Of a stretch of 64,000 nt of DNA, positions 27,001-34,316 are shown piece by piece. The position numbers and the translations under genes were made by a program. The number at the start of each line of letters is the position of its first letter. The stretch's first letter is position 1. This stretch comes from an uncultured Prevotella sp. (GTDB lineage Bacteria; Bacteroidota; Bacteroidia; Bacteroidales; Bacteroidaceae). The notes beneath the pieces are model-generated. The model was not told where the DNA came from. It did not search any database and saw only the letters and a program-made list of their open reading frames with translations. Location: the NCBI GenBank assembly GCA_900550035.1, contig URQS01000007.1:14514-78513 (forward strand), written 5' to 3'.

Positions 27001-27109
27001 GCTGCTCAATGCGCAAACTTTCCTGTGTAGCAGAATTGTCAGCATATGCTGCATTTGCCGCCAACAGTGAGGCGCAAACAAGCATACCTACTTTTAGATT
27101 CTTTGCCAT
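24065..27109 (-). CDS. SusC/RagA TonB-linked outer-membrane transporter
   Basis: A 1014-residue SusC-type porin. The signal peptide is at 1-23 (MLVCASLLAANAAYA). A carboxypeptidase-regulatory-like domain follows at about 38-118 (GTIVDSKTGEPIIGASVKVK). The TonB box lies near 117-122 (EEIVVVGYGTQ), then the plug domain (VIRGQTSINGATAPLWVVDG) and the 22-strand barrel, ending in the typical aromatic C-terminus VNLTF. It imports oligosaccharides or peptides, powered by TonB. It is first gene of a two-gene operon with susD, with a -7 box at 27194-27201 and no linked sigma or hybrid two-component regulator. Confidence 0.95.
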   Translation of the reverse strand: MAKNLKVGMLVCASLLAANAAYADNSATQESLRIEQQTSKIKGTIVDSKTGEPIIGASVKVKGTKLATITDIDGNFELNAPEGAQLQVSYVGYKNEEFEARNGMKIEIHEDSESLEEIVVVGYGTQKKESLTGAMANIKADKLKDVTSATVENMLNGKVSGVYVAPGSGRPGSTGAIVIRGQTSINGATAPLWVVDGVIVGNSAGDLNPDDIESMTVLKDAASTAIYGSEGANGVVVVTTKQARHEKMTITLSAKAGASTLSRGNMEMMDGAEFYDYYKSFQNVEAVNFPRWNEDLRNSNFDWFKLAKKTGSTQDYNVTLNGGNEKMQSMFTMGYFKEEGAVKGYDLSRYSTRIKVVYKPYEWLTIKPNLSGSRTTDTDRQYSVGAMYSMLPWDNPFDKDGNPVPNQYEGWVNSKGSNYLYDLSKGNYGSSCSYDLAGGFDFDIKIMPWLTFSSVNNYSYYNSQSHGYTDPKSVGGEGVDGRITEYNYNTTRRYTNQLLRFQKSWGKHNVNGLLAYEFNDWEMKFTDVYATGFLSGFEDFTTTSKPEKANGYRQAWAKQSYFTQWRYNYDNRYFGEVSLRRDGRSNFGSNNRYGNFFSFSGAWNINNESWFKAQWVDMLKLRASFGSVGNVPTSLYPSYSLYSVGASYNEMSGALISQIGNKDLTWEKTFTTGVGVDAAFFQNRLTATLDFYVKNTSNILYQVPVTGLVGVTSIWKNIGKMRNTGVELTIGGDIIRTKDLTWNVTANISHNSNELRDLYKQRDANGNYVVKPVIVSDGTSIAGTAQRILEIGEPVDTYYMKEWAGVNPENGKPQWYTNDANGNKVVTDNYSKASYYKCGKSSPDVYGSFSTSLFYKNFDLQANFGYSLGGQIYSYFRQEYDSDGAYAGDRNQMKLQKGWSRWQKPGDNATHPRAMYNNQDKGNLASSRYLESSDYLKLRSLTLGYNFDLKKYGIQTLRLSVSGENLFCITDYSGVDPELPAGNNDKGVLSVTSTGGVSVYPAVRKFMFGVNLTF

Positions 27110-27193
27110 ACTTTGATTGTTTTGATTAGTATTATAATAGTTAGTATTGTCTATATGGTTGCACTAAGAACATTAATCGTAAATATTCATTTG

Positions 27194-27201
27194 CAAAAAT
27201 A
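27194..27201 (-). promoter_or_regulatory. -7 box of first susC gene
   Basis: On the minus strand this is TATTTTTG, a match to TAnnTTTG, about 85 nt upstream of the susC start. No TTTG at -33 is visible, which may mean an activator is needed. Confidence 0.4.
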
Positions 27202-27257
27202 TACATTAATTTCTATTAATCACCCACATTAGCGTTATTTAACACGAAAGACATAAA

Positions 27258-27332
27258 AAGGTTCATCTGACATTTTGAGTGAATAAATATCCAAATAATA
27301 GTTCGGAATGCTCAAAATGTCGGATGAACCTT
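27258..27332 (-). terminator. Long hairpin after yhhQ
   Basis: The 22-bp arms 27258-27279 and 27311-27332 pair with one mismatch across a 31-nt loop. On the minus strand the stem is followed by U's. It ends the yhhQ transcript and separates it from susC. Confidence 0.7.
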
Positions 27333-27361
27333 GTATATAACAATAAATAATAATCAAATTG

Positions 27362-28102
27362 TTACAGGCTGAATACTTTCCAGATGCTGTAGTTGATGCC
27401 GTTGTCGTATGCATCTTCGCCCTCATGACGCTTAGCAGCCTTTACTACACGAATGGTTACGGGCAATACCAGTATCTCGTAGAGTGTCTTTAGTATCACT
27501 TGCGAGATGATGAGTACGGGCAGTTCTTTCAATGGCACCACGCCACCAAGTGCCAATGGGAAAAAGATGATGGAGTCGGCTGCCTCGCCGTAGACCGTAC
27601 TCATGATGGCACGTGCGGAGAAGTTGCGTCCGCCCGACTGTATCTTCATGCGGCTCATGACGTATGCGTTGACGAACGAGCCTACGAGGAAAGCCAGGAA
27701 AGATGCCATGGCTATGCGTGGAGCCAGACCGAAGATGGCATGAAAACCCTCGTCGTTGTGCCAGTATGGGGCTGCGGGCAGAGCGTCGCACAGCGCACCG
27801 AATGCCACAAAGATGAAGTTCATGGCGAAGCCGAGCCATATAAGCAGGCGTGCCTTGCCGTATCCCCACACTTCGCATACGCAGTCGTTGATGATGTAAG
27901 AGATTGGGAACACTATCAGTCCGCCGGTTATGCTGAACAGTCCCATTGAAAGTTGCTTTGTCTCGAGCACGTTTGCCGTAATCAGACAAACGCAAAAGAG
28001 CACGCTGAAAAGCATAAACAGCACGCTCACCTGTTTCTTGTTTGTTTGCATTTCTTGTTTTTTAAGAGGTTTGACAAGCACTCTATACAGTGGTCGTGCC
28101 AT
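27362..28102 (-). CDS. yhhQ: Queuosine-precursor transporter YhhQ (VUT family)
   Basis: A 246-residue polytopic membrane protein of the DUF165/VUT family, which takes up the queuosine precursors preQ0 or preQ1. About six hydrophobic segments are visible. Family motifs are FPISYIINDCVCEVWGYGKA (about 66-85), FVAFGALCDALPAAPYW and STVYGEAADSIIFFPLA (about 170). A start at the Met at 28051 would remove a basic extension and is equally plausible. A TAACTTTG box lies 35 nt upstream. The presence of queF makes preQ0 salvage plus reduction a sensible role here. Confidence 0.9.
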   Translation of the reverse strand: MARPLYRVLVKPLKKQEMQTNKKQVSVLFMLFSVLFCVCLITANVLETKQLSMGLFSITGGLIVFPISYIINDCVCEVWGYGKARLLIWLGFAMNFIFVAFGALCDALPAAPYWHNDEGFHAIFGLAPRIAMASFLAFLVGSFVNAYVMSRMKIQSGGRNFSARAIMSTVYGEAADSIIFFPLALGGVVPLKELPVLIISQVILKTLYEILVLPVTIRVVKAAKRHEGEDAYDNGINYSIWKVFSL

Positions 28103-28136
28103 ATTTAATAGGTACGACCTTAGAAGTTTCGGGGTG

Positions 28137-28144
28137 CAAAGTTA
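28137..28144 (-). promoter_or_regulatory. -7 box of yhhQ
   Basis: TAACTTTG on the minus strand, 35 nt upstream of the longest start. The -33 position has no TTTG. Confidence 0.45.
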
Positions 28145-28186
28145 CTAAAAATATCGTATATCATCCTTGTTGTATGGATAAAAAAA

Positions 28187-28212
28187 TAACATTTTGCACT
28201 CGCAAAATGTTA
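28187..28212 (-). terminator. Terminator of HAD hydrolase gene
   Basis: An 11-bp perfect stem, 'taacattttgc' with 'gcaaaatgtta', with a 4-nt loop and a U-run on the minus strand. It follows the HAD gene stop by 37 nt. Confidence 0.8.
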
Positions 28213-28248
28213 ATTTAGAGGGTGTTATTAGTAAAATGGTGTTGTGTA

Positions 28249-28980
28249 TCAGTCGATGTTTTGCAATAGTTCGTCCCATATGCTGCACAGTTCTGTCATC
28301 TGTTGCAACACTATGTTGGCACCATTGTCTGCGAGGGCAGAGTCGGGTAGGGGTCCGCTATTGATGCCTATGGTGAAGCAGTTGGCTGCCGAACCGGCAC
28401 GTACGCCCAATGGCGCATTCTCAACGACGATGCCTTGCCACGGATTGTTGTTGCCCGTCTTGCGCAGTCCCATCAGGTAAGGGTCGGGGTTTGGTTTGCC
28501 TCGCTCTACGTCGTATGCTGTTACGATATGGTCTTCGGTGAGAAATCCCTCGAAGTCGTTGAGCAGACGCTTGATGAGCGGACGCTGACCGCTACCCGTC
28601 ACTACACCAATAGTCATACCTGCCGACTTAATCTTCTGCATGATGTCGATAACTCCGGGGAATATTTCGGCTATCGGCATATGATGGAATATCTCTGTCT
28701 TCACGTCGTACATGCGCTGGGCTTCTTCGCTCGAAATCTCTTTGCCTTGCTGTTCGAGCACATATTTGCGAATGGTGTCAACGCCACGCGCTCCCTCTGT
28801 AGCATACGAGTCGTCGGCAGTGAAGTGGATGTCAAACTGCTTCATTGCTTCGTGCCATGCCACAGCGTGGTTGGGCATAGAGTTGTAGAGCACGCCGTCC
28901 ATGTCGAACAGCACGCAGCGGGGCGAGAAATGGCTGTATCCGTGCGACTGTTTGTAGTGTTGGATTGCTTCTTTAATCAT
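28249..28980 (-). CDS. HAD-superfamily phosphatase, beta-phosphoglucomutase-like
   Basis: A 243-residue HAD hydrolase. Motif I is LFDMDGVLYNS (about 24-34), with the nucleophile Asp and general acid Asp. A helical C1 cap follows. Motif II is GVVTGSGQ (about 126), motif III is the Lys in ERGKPNPDPYLMG, and motif IV is IVVENAPLGV, where the usual acidic pair is represented by Glu. This arrangement fits the beta-phosphoglucomutase/phosphonatase-like subfamily, which acts on small sugar phosphates. The substrate cannot be read from sequence. It stands alone after the pgi terminator. Confidence 0.85.
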   Translation of the reverse strand: MIKEAIQHYKQSHGYSHFSPRCVLFDMDGVLYNSMPNHAVAWHEAMKQFDIHFTADDSYATEGARGVDTIRKYVLEQQGKEISSEEAQRMYDVKTEIFHHMPIAEIFPGVIDIMQKIKSAGMTIGVVTGSGQRPLIKRLLNDFEGFLTEDHIVTAYDVERGKPNPDPYLMGLRKTGNNNPWQGIVVENAPLGVRAGSAANCFTIGINSGPLPDSALADNGANIVLQQMTELCSIWDELLQNID

Positions 28981-29100
28981 ATATTAAATGGTTCTATTCT
29001 TTTGTTTTTGCCTTATTTCTTATGCGGAATAAGGGCAGGGTAGGGATTTTTACCTAAAAGCTATCGGATTTTTACCTTTTCACTTTTCCCTTTTCACTAA

Positions 29101-29136
29101 AAAAACGGACTGCTACATTCTTCACAGTCCGTTTTT
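29101..29136 (-). terminator. Terminator of lysS-pgi gene run
   Basis: A perfect 12-bp stem, 'aaaaacggactg' with 'cagtccgttttt', 18 nt beyond the pgi stop. It is flanked by A's and T's so it can act on either strand. Confidence 0.85.
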
Positions 29137-29154
29137 CATTATAGATTATAGTGC

Positions 29155-30513
29155 TTATTTCTCGTCAGCAAGACGCTCCTGGATAGCCTTGCTTTCTGCC
29201 TCATAGCCAGGCTTGTTGAGCAGAGCGAACATGTTCTTCTTGTATGCCTCAACACCAGGCTGGTTGAACGGGTTAACGCTGAGGATATTGCCGCTGATGC
29301 CGCAAGCAATCTCAAAGAAGTAGATGATCTGTCCGAGGTAGTACTCGTTGAGCTGCGGTACAGAGAGGCGGATGTTAGGTACGCCGCCATCTACGTGAGC
29401 CAGACGTGTGCCAAGCTCTGCCATCTTGTTAACCTCGTCTACACGCTTGCCCTCAAGGAAGTTGAGTCCGTCGAGGTTCTCTTCGTCGTGCGGGAAGAAT
29501 AAGGTGTGCTCAGGAGTCTCGATGCTGATTACTGTCTCGAAGATAGTGCGCTCGCCTTCCTGAATCCACTGACCCATAGAGTGGAGGTCGGTAGTGAAGT
29601 CGCATGATGCAGGGAAGATACCCTTGCCGTCCTTACCCTCCGACTCGCCGTAGAGCTGCTTCCACCACTCGCTCATGTAGTGGAGCTTGGGCTGATAGTT
29701 AACAAGAATCTCAATCTTCTTGCCTGATTCTGCATAGAGAGCGTTGCGTACAGCGGCGTAGATAGCAGCTGGGTTCTGGTCGAACGGAACGTCCTTGCCA
29801 GTAGCCTTCTCCATATCGGCAGCACCACCAACGAGTGCCTTGATGTCGAATCCGGCAACAGCGATAGGCAGCAAGCCAACCGGTGTGAGTACAGAGAAGC
29901 GACCGCCTACGTTGTCAGGAATAACGAATGTCTTGTAGCCTTCCTTTGTAGCGGCTGCACGGGCAGCACCCTTATGAGCGTCGGTGATGGCAACGATAAC
30001 GTCCTTAGCCTCTTCCTTGCCGCGCTGGTCTTCGCATTGCTTCTTGAGAAGACGGAAAGCGAGAGCAGTCTCAGTAGTTGTACCTGACTTAGAGATGTTG
30101 ATGACACCGAACTTCTTGTCCTTAAGATATGAAGTGAGCTCAGCGAGATAATCCTCGCCGATGTTGTTACCAGCGAAAACGACTGTAGGATTCTTCTTGT
30201 CGCCTACGAGCCAAGCGAATGAGTTGCTCAATGCCTCGATAACGGCACGAGCACCAAGGTAGCTACCGCCAATGCCTGCTACAACAACAACCTCGCACTT
30301 CTCGCGAAGAGTGTTGGCAACGCTCTGGAGTTCGGCAATGAATTCAGGTGTGATTGACGACGGAAGGTGGAGCCATCCGAGGAAGTCGTTGCCAGGGCAA
30401 GTGCCGTTTTCCAAAGCCTGCTGGGCGGCTATAACTTGGGGTTCATAAGCTTTGACTGCGCCCTCAGAGAGGAATTGGGCAGCCTTTGTAATGTCTAAGC
30501 TGATACTTTTCAT
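29155..30513 (-). CDS. pgi: Glucose-6-phosphate isomerase
   Basis: A 452-residue PGI of the shorter bacterial type, interconverting glucose-6-phosphate and fructose-6-phosphate. Family marks are GGSYLGARAVIEAL (about 80), the phosphate-binding SKSGTTTETALAFR (about 141), GGRFSVLTPVGLLP (about 202), the catalytic Glu near HSMGQWIQEGERTIF (about 310), and the C-terminal Lys in QPGVEAYKKNMFALL. It is the last gene of the leftward run lysS-gpsA-DUF6722-small ORF-pgi, and a good terminator follows. Confidence 0.97.
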   Translation of the reverse strand: MKSISLDITKAAQFLSEGAVKAYEPQVIAAQQALENGTCPGNDFLGWLHLPSSITPEFIAELQSVANTLREKCEVVVVAGIGGSYLGARAVIEALSNSFAWLVGDKKNPTVVFAGNNIGEDYLAELTSYLKDKKFGVINISKSGTTTETALAFRLLKKQCEDQRGKEEAKDVIVAITDAHKGAARAAATKEGYKTFVIPDNVGGRFSVLTPVGLLPIAVAGFDIKALVGGAADMEKATGKDVPFDQNPAAIYAAVRNALYAESGKKIEILVNYQPKLHYMSEWWKQLYGESEGKDGKGIFPASCDFTTDLHSMGQWIQEGERTIFETVISIETPEHTLFFPHDEENLDGLNFLEGKRVDEVNKMAELGTRLAHVDGGVPNIRLSVPQLNEYYLGQIIYFFEIACGISGNILSVNPFNQPGVEAYKKNMFALLNKPGYEAESKAIQERLADEK

Positions 30514-30554
30514 TTTGTTGTATATTTATGATTATAATTTGAGTTTTCTGTATA

Positions 30555-30659
30555 TTAGAGGTTTTTCAGCCATTCCTCACCTTTCTTGGTGTAGGTCCAA
30601 GCCAAGATGCTACCAACAATAAAAATAACTAACGTGAATATTATTATTAATCCTTCCAT
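30555..30659 (-). CDS. 34-residue single-span membrane peptide
   Basis: Below usual gene-finding limits. ATG at 30659, stop at 30555: MEGLIIIFTLVIFIVGSILA then WTYTKKGEEWLKNL. One hydrophobic helix of about 19 residues is followed by a charged tail with a Trp at the membrane edge. It starts 4 nt after the DUF6722 gene ends, suggesting translational coupling. It has a good start codon and coding-like composition. Cytoplasmic tail orientation and any partnership with the DUF6722 protein are inferred. Confidence 0.6.
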   Translation of the reverse strand: MEGLIIIFTLVIFIVGSILAWTYTKKGEEWLKNL

Positions 30660-30663
30660 ATTA

Positions 30664-30888
30664 TTAATATTTTAATATCCTATTTGCTAAATAGGCGGTT
30701 AGATATGTTGAAATCAATCCAACAATAATCATACAACTATTGTATATAGGATTAAAGTCTCCTGTTATTAAAGGTGACATTCCTCCAAGTACCATAGCTG
30801 TAAATATTAGTTTAGACAAATCATAGAAATAGCCCGCAAGTTTTTCCTTGCGTGTTTTCATTTTGTCTTTTTCGGCTCTCTGTCCCAT
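30664..30888 (-). CDS. DUF6722-like small membrane protein
   Basis: A 74-residue protein with a basic N-terminus (KDKMKTRKEKLAGYF) and two hydrophobic segments (LIFTAMVLGGM at about 27-37 and MIIVGLISTYLTAYLANRIL at about 53-72). It resembles DUF6722, a two-span family of unknown role in Bacteroidales. The gene lies 22 nt after gpsA and 4 nt before a 34-residue membrane peptide gene. The first 8 residues may be dispensable, with Met10 an alternative start. Confidence 0.65.
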   Translation of the reverse strand: MGQRAEKDKMKTRKEKLAGYFYDLSKLIFTAMVLGGMSPLITGDFNPIYNSCMIIVGLISTYLTAYLANRILKY

Positions 30889-30910
30889 AGATTCAAATTG
30901 TTACTATTCG

Positions 30911-31906
30911 TTATCTGAATGAGTCGGTGAGCAATTTTATTTCTATCTGTGGGCTGATGCGCTCGTACAATATATTATATACGGCATCGAGGATTGGCAT
31001 ATTCACATGGTAGTGGCGGTTTTTCTCCTTCATACACTTGGTTCCGAAGAATCCCTCGGCTATCATTTCCATTTCTATCTGTGCGCTCTTCACGCTGTAG
31101 CCTTTGCCTATCATTGTTCCGAAGGTGCGGTTGCGCGAGAACTTTGAGTATCCGGTCACGAGCAAGTCGCCCAGATAAACCGAGTCATATACGCTGCGTT
31201 CAATTGGATTTATGGCTGTAAGGAATCGCGACATTTCCTGAACGGCGTTCGATATGAGCACCGCCTGGAAGTTGTCACCATATTTCAGTCCGCTGCAAAT
31301 GCCTGATGCGATGGCATATACGTTTTTGAGCACCGATGAGTATTCGATGCCGATAACGTCGGACGAGGTCTTTGTCTTGATAAACTCAGAATCGAGCACT
31401 TCGCAGAAGGCCTGCGCCTTCTCCTGGTCGGCGCATCCCACGGTGAGGTACGACAGTCGTTCGAGTGCCACCTCCTCTGCATGCGACGGTCCGCCGATGC
31501 AAGCGAGATTCTCGTCGGGCACATCGTACACTTCGTGGAAGAATTCGGAGCATGCAATGTTGTCGTCGGGCACGAGTCCCTTGATGGCTGTGACGATGAA
31601 TTTGTCTCGCAGTCGGGTCTTGAGTTTCTTGAGATGGTTCTTCAGATATGGCGACGGCACCACGAATACAAGCGTGTCGTAAGCCTCAACGATGCGGTTT
31701 ATGTCGCTCGAGAAGAATATCTCGTCGGTGTTGAAGTGTACACTCGTGAGATAATTCGGGTTGTGGCTGATGCGCTTGAACTCCTCTATGCTGTCGTCAC
31801 GGCGTATATACCAACCTATGTGATGGGTATGACCTATCACAATCTTGGCTATTGCAGTAGCCCAGCTACCGCCGCCAATAATAGCTATTTTTCCACAATT
31901 GTACAA
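30911..31906 (-). CDS. gpsA: Glycerol-3-phosphate dehydrogenase [NAD(P)+]
   Basis: A 331-residue GpsA that reduces dihydroxyacetone phosphate to sn-glycerol-3-phosphate for phospholipid synthesis. The Rossmann motif GGGSWATAIAK is at about 11-21. IGGPSHAEEVALER lies at about 138. The catalytic Lys is in EYSSVLKNVYAIASGI, and the C-terminal substrate region follows. It forms a leftward run with lysS upstream and pgi downstream. A repeat-flanked four-helix-bundle gene has been placed between lysS and gpsA. Confidence 0.95.
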   Translation of the reverse strand: MYNCGKIAIIGGGSWATAIAKIVIGHTHHIGWYIRRDDSIEEFKRISHNPNYLTSVHFNTDEIFFSSDINRIVEAYDTLVFVVPSPYLKNHLKKLKTRLRDKFIVTAIKGLVPDDNIACSEFFHEVYDVPDENLACIGGPSHAEEVALERLSYLTVGCADQEKAQAFCEVLDSEFIKTKTSSDVIGIEYSSVLKNVYAIASGICSGLKYGDNFQAVLISNAVQEMSRFLTAINPIERSVYDSVYLGDLLVTGYSKFSRNRTFGTMIGKGYSVKSAQIEMEMIAEGFFGTKCMKEKNRHYHVNMPILDAVYNILYERISPQIEIKLLTDSFR

Positions 31907-31914
31907 CTTCGTTG

Positions 31915-31990
31915 AAATGTTAAGTTTTAAATGTTAAATGTTAAATGCTATGTGTTAAATGTTAAGTTTTAAATGTTACCTTGGTAATGT
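31915..31990. repeat. Left word-repeat island flanking four-helix-bundle gene
   Basis: Repeats of 'gttaaatgttaaat' and 'gttaagttttaaatgtta' fill the space between the gpsA start and the four-helix-bundle gene stop. The complementary words occur at 32366-32400 on the other side of that gene, making an imperfect inverted repeat. Confidence 0.75.
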
Positions 31991-32002
31991 TATATTGTTG
32001 TT

Positions 32003-32365
32003 CTAATGGCTTTCTGGTTGTAATTTCTTCGTAATAGAGGTAAGAAGACCTGCCAACTCTTTAGAGTCATTATATATAGATATATACAACTTCTCGTCCA
32101 AGTAATCAGTGCGATGAAGTAGTCTTATCCAATATTGCGTTTCTTTACACTCTTTCAATGAAATGTAAACTTTTGAAGCAAAATCAGCCCTGCTTATTGC
32201 TGATTGTGCCTCTGAAATATTAGCTCCAATGCTTGTCCCAGAGCGAAGCAGTTGTTTACTTAACACAAATTCCTTCTTTTCTGTGCATAACCATTTATAT
32301 AGATTTACAATTCGTACTGCAAAATCCATACTCTTGTTTAACAGTAAATCACCTGCCTCGCTCAT
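32003..32365 (-). CDS. Four-helix-bundle protein (23S rRNA IVS / bAvd-like family)
   Basis: A 120-residue protein of the four-helix-bundle family related to the proteins encoded in 23S rRNA intervening sequences and to Avd of diversity-generating retroelements. Marks are SMDFAVRIVNLYKWL, VLSKQLLRSGTSIGANISEA (the family's 'R-S-G-x-S-I-x-A-N-I-x-E' core) and SLKECKETQYWIRLL. Its role is unknown; relatives form pentamers and may bind nucleic acid. It interrupts the lysS-gpsA run and is bounded by simple repeats in opposite orientation, as if inserted as a cassette. It has lower GC than its neighbours. Confidence 0.88.
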   Translation of the reverse strand: MSEAGDLLLNKSMDFAVRIVNLYKWLCTEKKEFVLSKQLLRSGTSIGANISEAQSAISRADFASKVYISLKECKETQYWIRLLHRTDYLDEKLYISIYNDSKELAGLLTSITKKLQPESH

Positions 32366-32400
32366 GGTTTAACATTTAACACTTAACATTTAACATTGAG
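32366..32400. repeat. Right word-repeat island flanking four-helix-bundle gene
   Basis: Contains 'aacatttaacacttaacatt', the complement of the words at 31915-31990. It fills almost the whole gap to lysS. Confidence 0.7.
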
Positions 32401-32404
32401 AAGT

Positions 32405-34135
32405 TCAAGCTTGGCTACGATCAATCCAAGCTTGGATATCGTCCAAGCTTGGGCGTTCGTAGCCGAGCTTGTACTTCTTATTGATTTCTCCAATCTTCTG
32501 CTGCAAGCCCTGTGCCTTCTGTTCGCGGATGTCTGAGATGAGGTTGAAGCCTGCTTTGCGCAGAACGTATGCCCAGTCTTCTGGAACGCCAATCTCTGCC
32601 CACTCCTTGATAGTGCTCTGTGGCATCTTCTTTTCGGGCTTCATCTGTGGGAAGAAGAGTACTTCCTGGATGAAGGTCTTGCCGGTCATGAGCATCACGA
32701 GGCGGTCGATACCGATGCCGATGCCTGATGTAGGAGGCATACCATACTGAAGAGCGCGCAGGAAGTCCTGGTCGATGATCATAGCCTCATCGTCGCCCTT
32801 GTCGGCGAGCTTCATCTGGTCGATGAAGCGCTCCTCCTGGTCGATCGGGTCGTTAAGCTCCGAGTAGGCGTTGGCAAGCTCCTTGCCGTTCACCATAAGC
32901 TCGAAACGCTCTGTCAAGCCCGGCTTTGAGCGGTGCATCTTTGTCAGAGGCGACATCTCAACGGGGTAGTCGGTGATGAAAGTAGGCTGTATGAAGGTGC
33001 CCTCGCAGAACTCGCCGAAGAGTTCGTCGATGAGTTTGCCCTTGCCCATGGTCTCGTCTACGTCCATGCCCTTCTCCAGACAGAATGCGCGGATTTCCTC
33101 CTCGGTCTTGCCGTTGCAGTCGAATCCGGTCTTCTCCTTGATAGCGTCGAGGATAGGCAGACGACGATAAGGTGCCTTGAATGATATGATGTTGCCGTCA
33201 ATTTCGCGCTCAGGCTTGCCGTTTACGGCGATACAGATGGTCTCAAGAAGCTTCTCTGTGAACGACATCATCCAGTTGTAGTCCTTGTACTGTACGTACA
33301 GCTCCATACAGGTGAACTCCGGGTTGTGGTTGCGGTCCATACCCTCGTTGCGGAAGTTCTTGCCGATTTCGTACACACCCTCAAAACCGCCTACGATCAG
33401 TCGCTTCAGATAAAGCTCGGTAGCGATACGCATGTACATATCCTGGTCGAGAGCGTTGAAGTGGGTGATGAACGGGCGTGCCGAAGCGCCGCCTGCGATT
33501 GATTGCAGTGTCGGAGTCTCAACCTCGGTGTATCCAGCCTCGTCGAGCACCTTGCGCAGTGTGCGCACTACGGTGGCACGCTGGAGGAAGGTGTCCTTAA
33601 CGCCGTCGTTGACGATGAGGTCAACGTAGCGCTGACGGAAACGCAGCTCGGGGTCGTCGAACTTGTCGTAAGCCACACCGTCCTTATACTTTACGATAGG
33701 CAGCGGCTTCAAGCTCTTCGAGAGCAGGGTGAGCGACTGTGCGTGTACTGATATTTCGCCGGTCTGTGTACGGAACACATAGCCCTTGATACCGATGAAG
33801 TCGCCTATGTCCATCAAACGCTTGAACACAGTAGTGTAAAGAGTCTTGTCCTCCTCAGGGCAGATGTCGTCGCGTGTGATGTACACCTGAATGCGGCCCT
33901 TTGAGTCCTGAAGCTCCACGAAGCTTGCCTTACCCATCACACGACGACCCATCATACGTCCGGCAATGACTACCTCGCGCTTTTCGTCCTCGTCCTTGAA
34001 GTCGTTCTTGATATCCTCTGAGTAGGCGTTGGTTGGGAACTCGGCTGCTGGATATGGGTCGATGCCCAAGTTGCGCAGTTCCTGCAGGCTCTGTCTTCTT
34101 ACAATCTCTTGTTCACTAAGTTCTAAAACGTTCAT
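32405..34135 (-). CDS. lysS: Lysine-tRNA ligase (class II)
   Basis: A 576-residue class II LysRS, slightly longer than the roughly 500-residue norm because of a C-terminal extension after about 495 (EKKMPQSTIKEWAEIGVPED onwards). That extension is typical of Bacteroidales enzymes. The OB-fold anticodon-binding domain is at about 55-160. Motif 2 is FRNEGMDRNHNPEFTCMELY (about 263-282) and motif 3 is GIGIGIDRLVMLMTG (about 470). A TAATTTTG box and a 19-bp palindrome lie upstream. It is first of the leftward run ending at pgi. Confidence 0.97.
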   Translation of the reverse strand: MNVLELSEQEIVRRQSLQELRNLGIDPYPAAEFPTNAYSEDIKNDFKDEDEKREVVIAGRMMGRRVMGKASFVELQDSKGRIQVYITRDDICPEEDKTLYTTVFKRLMDIGDFIGIKGYVFRTQTGEISVHAQSLTLLSKSLKPLPIVKYKDGVAYDKFDDPELRFRQRYVDLIVNDGVKDTFLQRATVVRTLRKVLDEAGYTEVETPTLQSIAGGASARPFITHFNALDQDMYMRIATELYLKRLIVGGFEGVYEIGKNFRNEGMDRNHNPEFTCMELYVQYKDYNWMMSFTEKLLETICIAVNGKPEREIDGNIISFKAPYRRLPILDAIKEKTGFDCNGKTEEEIRAFCLEKGMDVDETMGKGKLIDELFGEFCEGTFIQPTFITDYPVEMSPLTKMHRSKPGLTERFELMVNGKELANAYSELNDPIDQEERFIDQMKLADKGDDEAMIIDQDFLRALQYGMPPTSGIGIGIDRLVMLMTGKTFIQEVLFFPQMKPEKKMPQSTIKEWAEIGVPEDWAYVLRKAGFNLISDIREQKAQGLQQKIGEINKKYKLGYERPSLDDIQAWIDRSQA

Positions 34136-34235
34136 ATTCGTATTATATCTATTTTTTTTGTTTTATCTTTTGATTGGTCAGCCAAACACACGCTCCCGTC
34201 ACATCCTTATATATAATAAGGTGTAATGTCGGGCA

Positions 34236-34266
34236 TGTATTGTGGCACAATACACGTGCAAAATTA
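34236..34266 (-). promoter_or_regulatory. lysS -7 box with adjacent 19-bp palindrome
   Basis: TAATTTTG on the minus strand at 34266-34259 is the -7 box. Just downstream, 34236-34254 is a perfect palindrome with arms 'tgtattgtg' and 'cacaataca' about one central base. It would cover roughly +1 to +20, a place suited to an operator. No -33 TTTG is seen. Confidence 0.45.
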
Positions 34267-34316
34267 CTAAATAATTCTGAAAGGGTGCTCGTTTTTTACA
34301 TTTTATAATAGGATAA

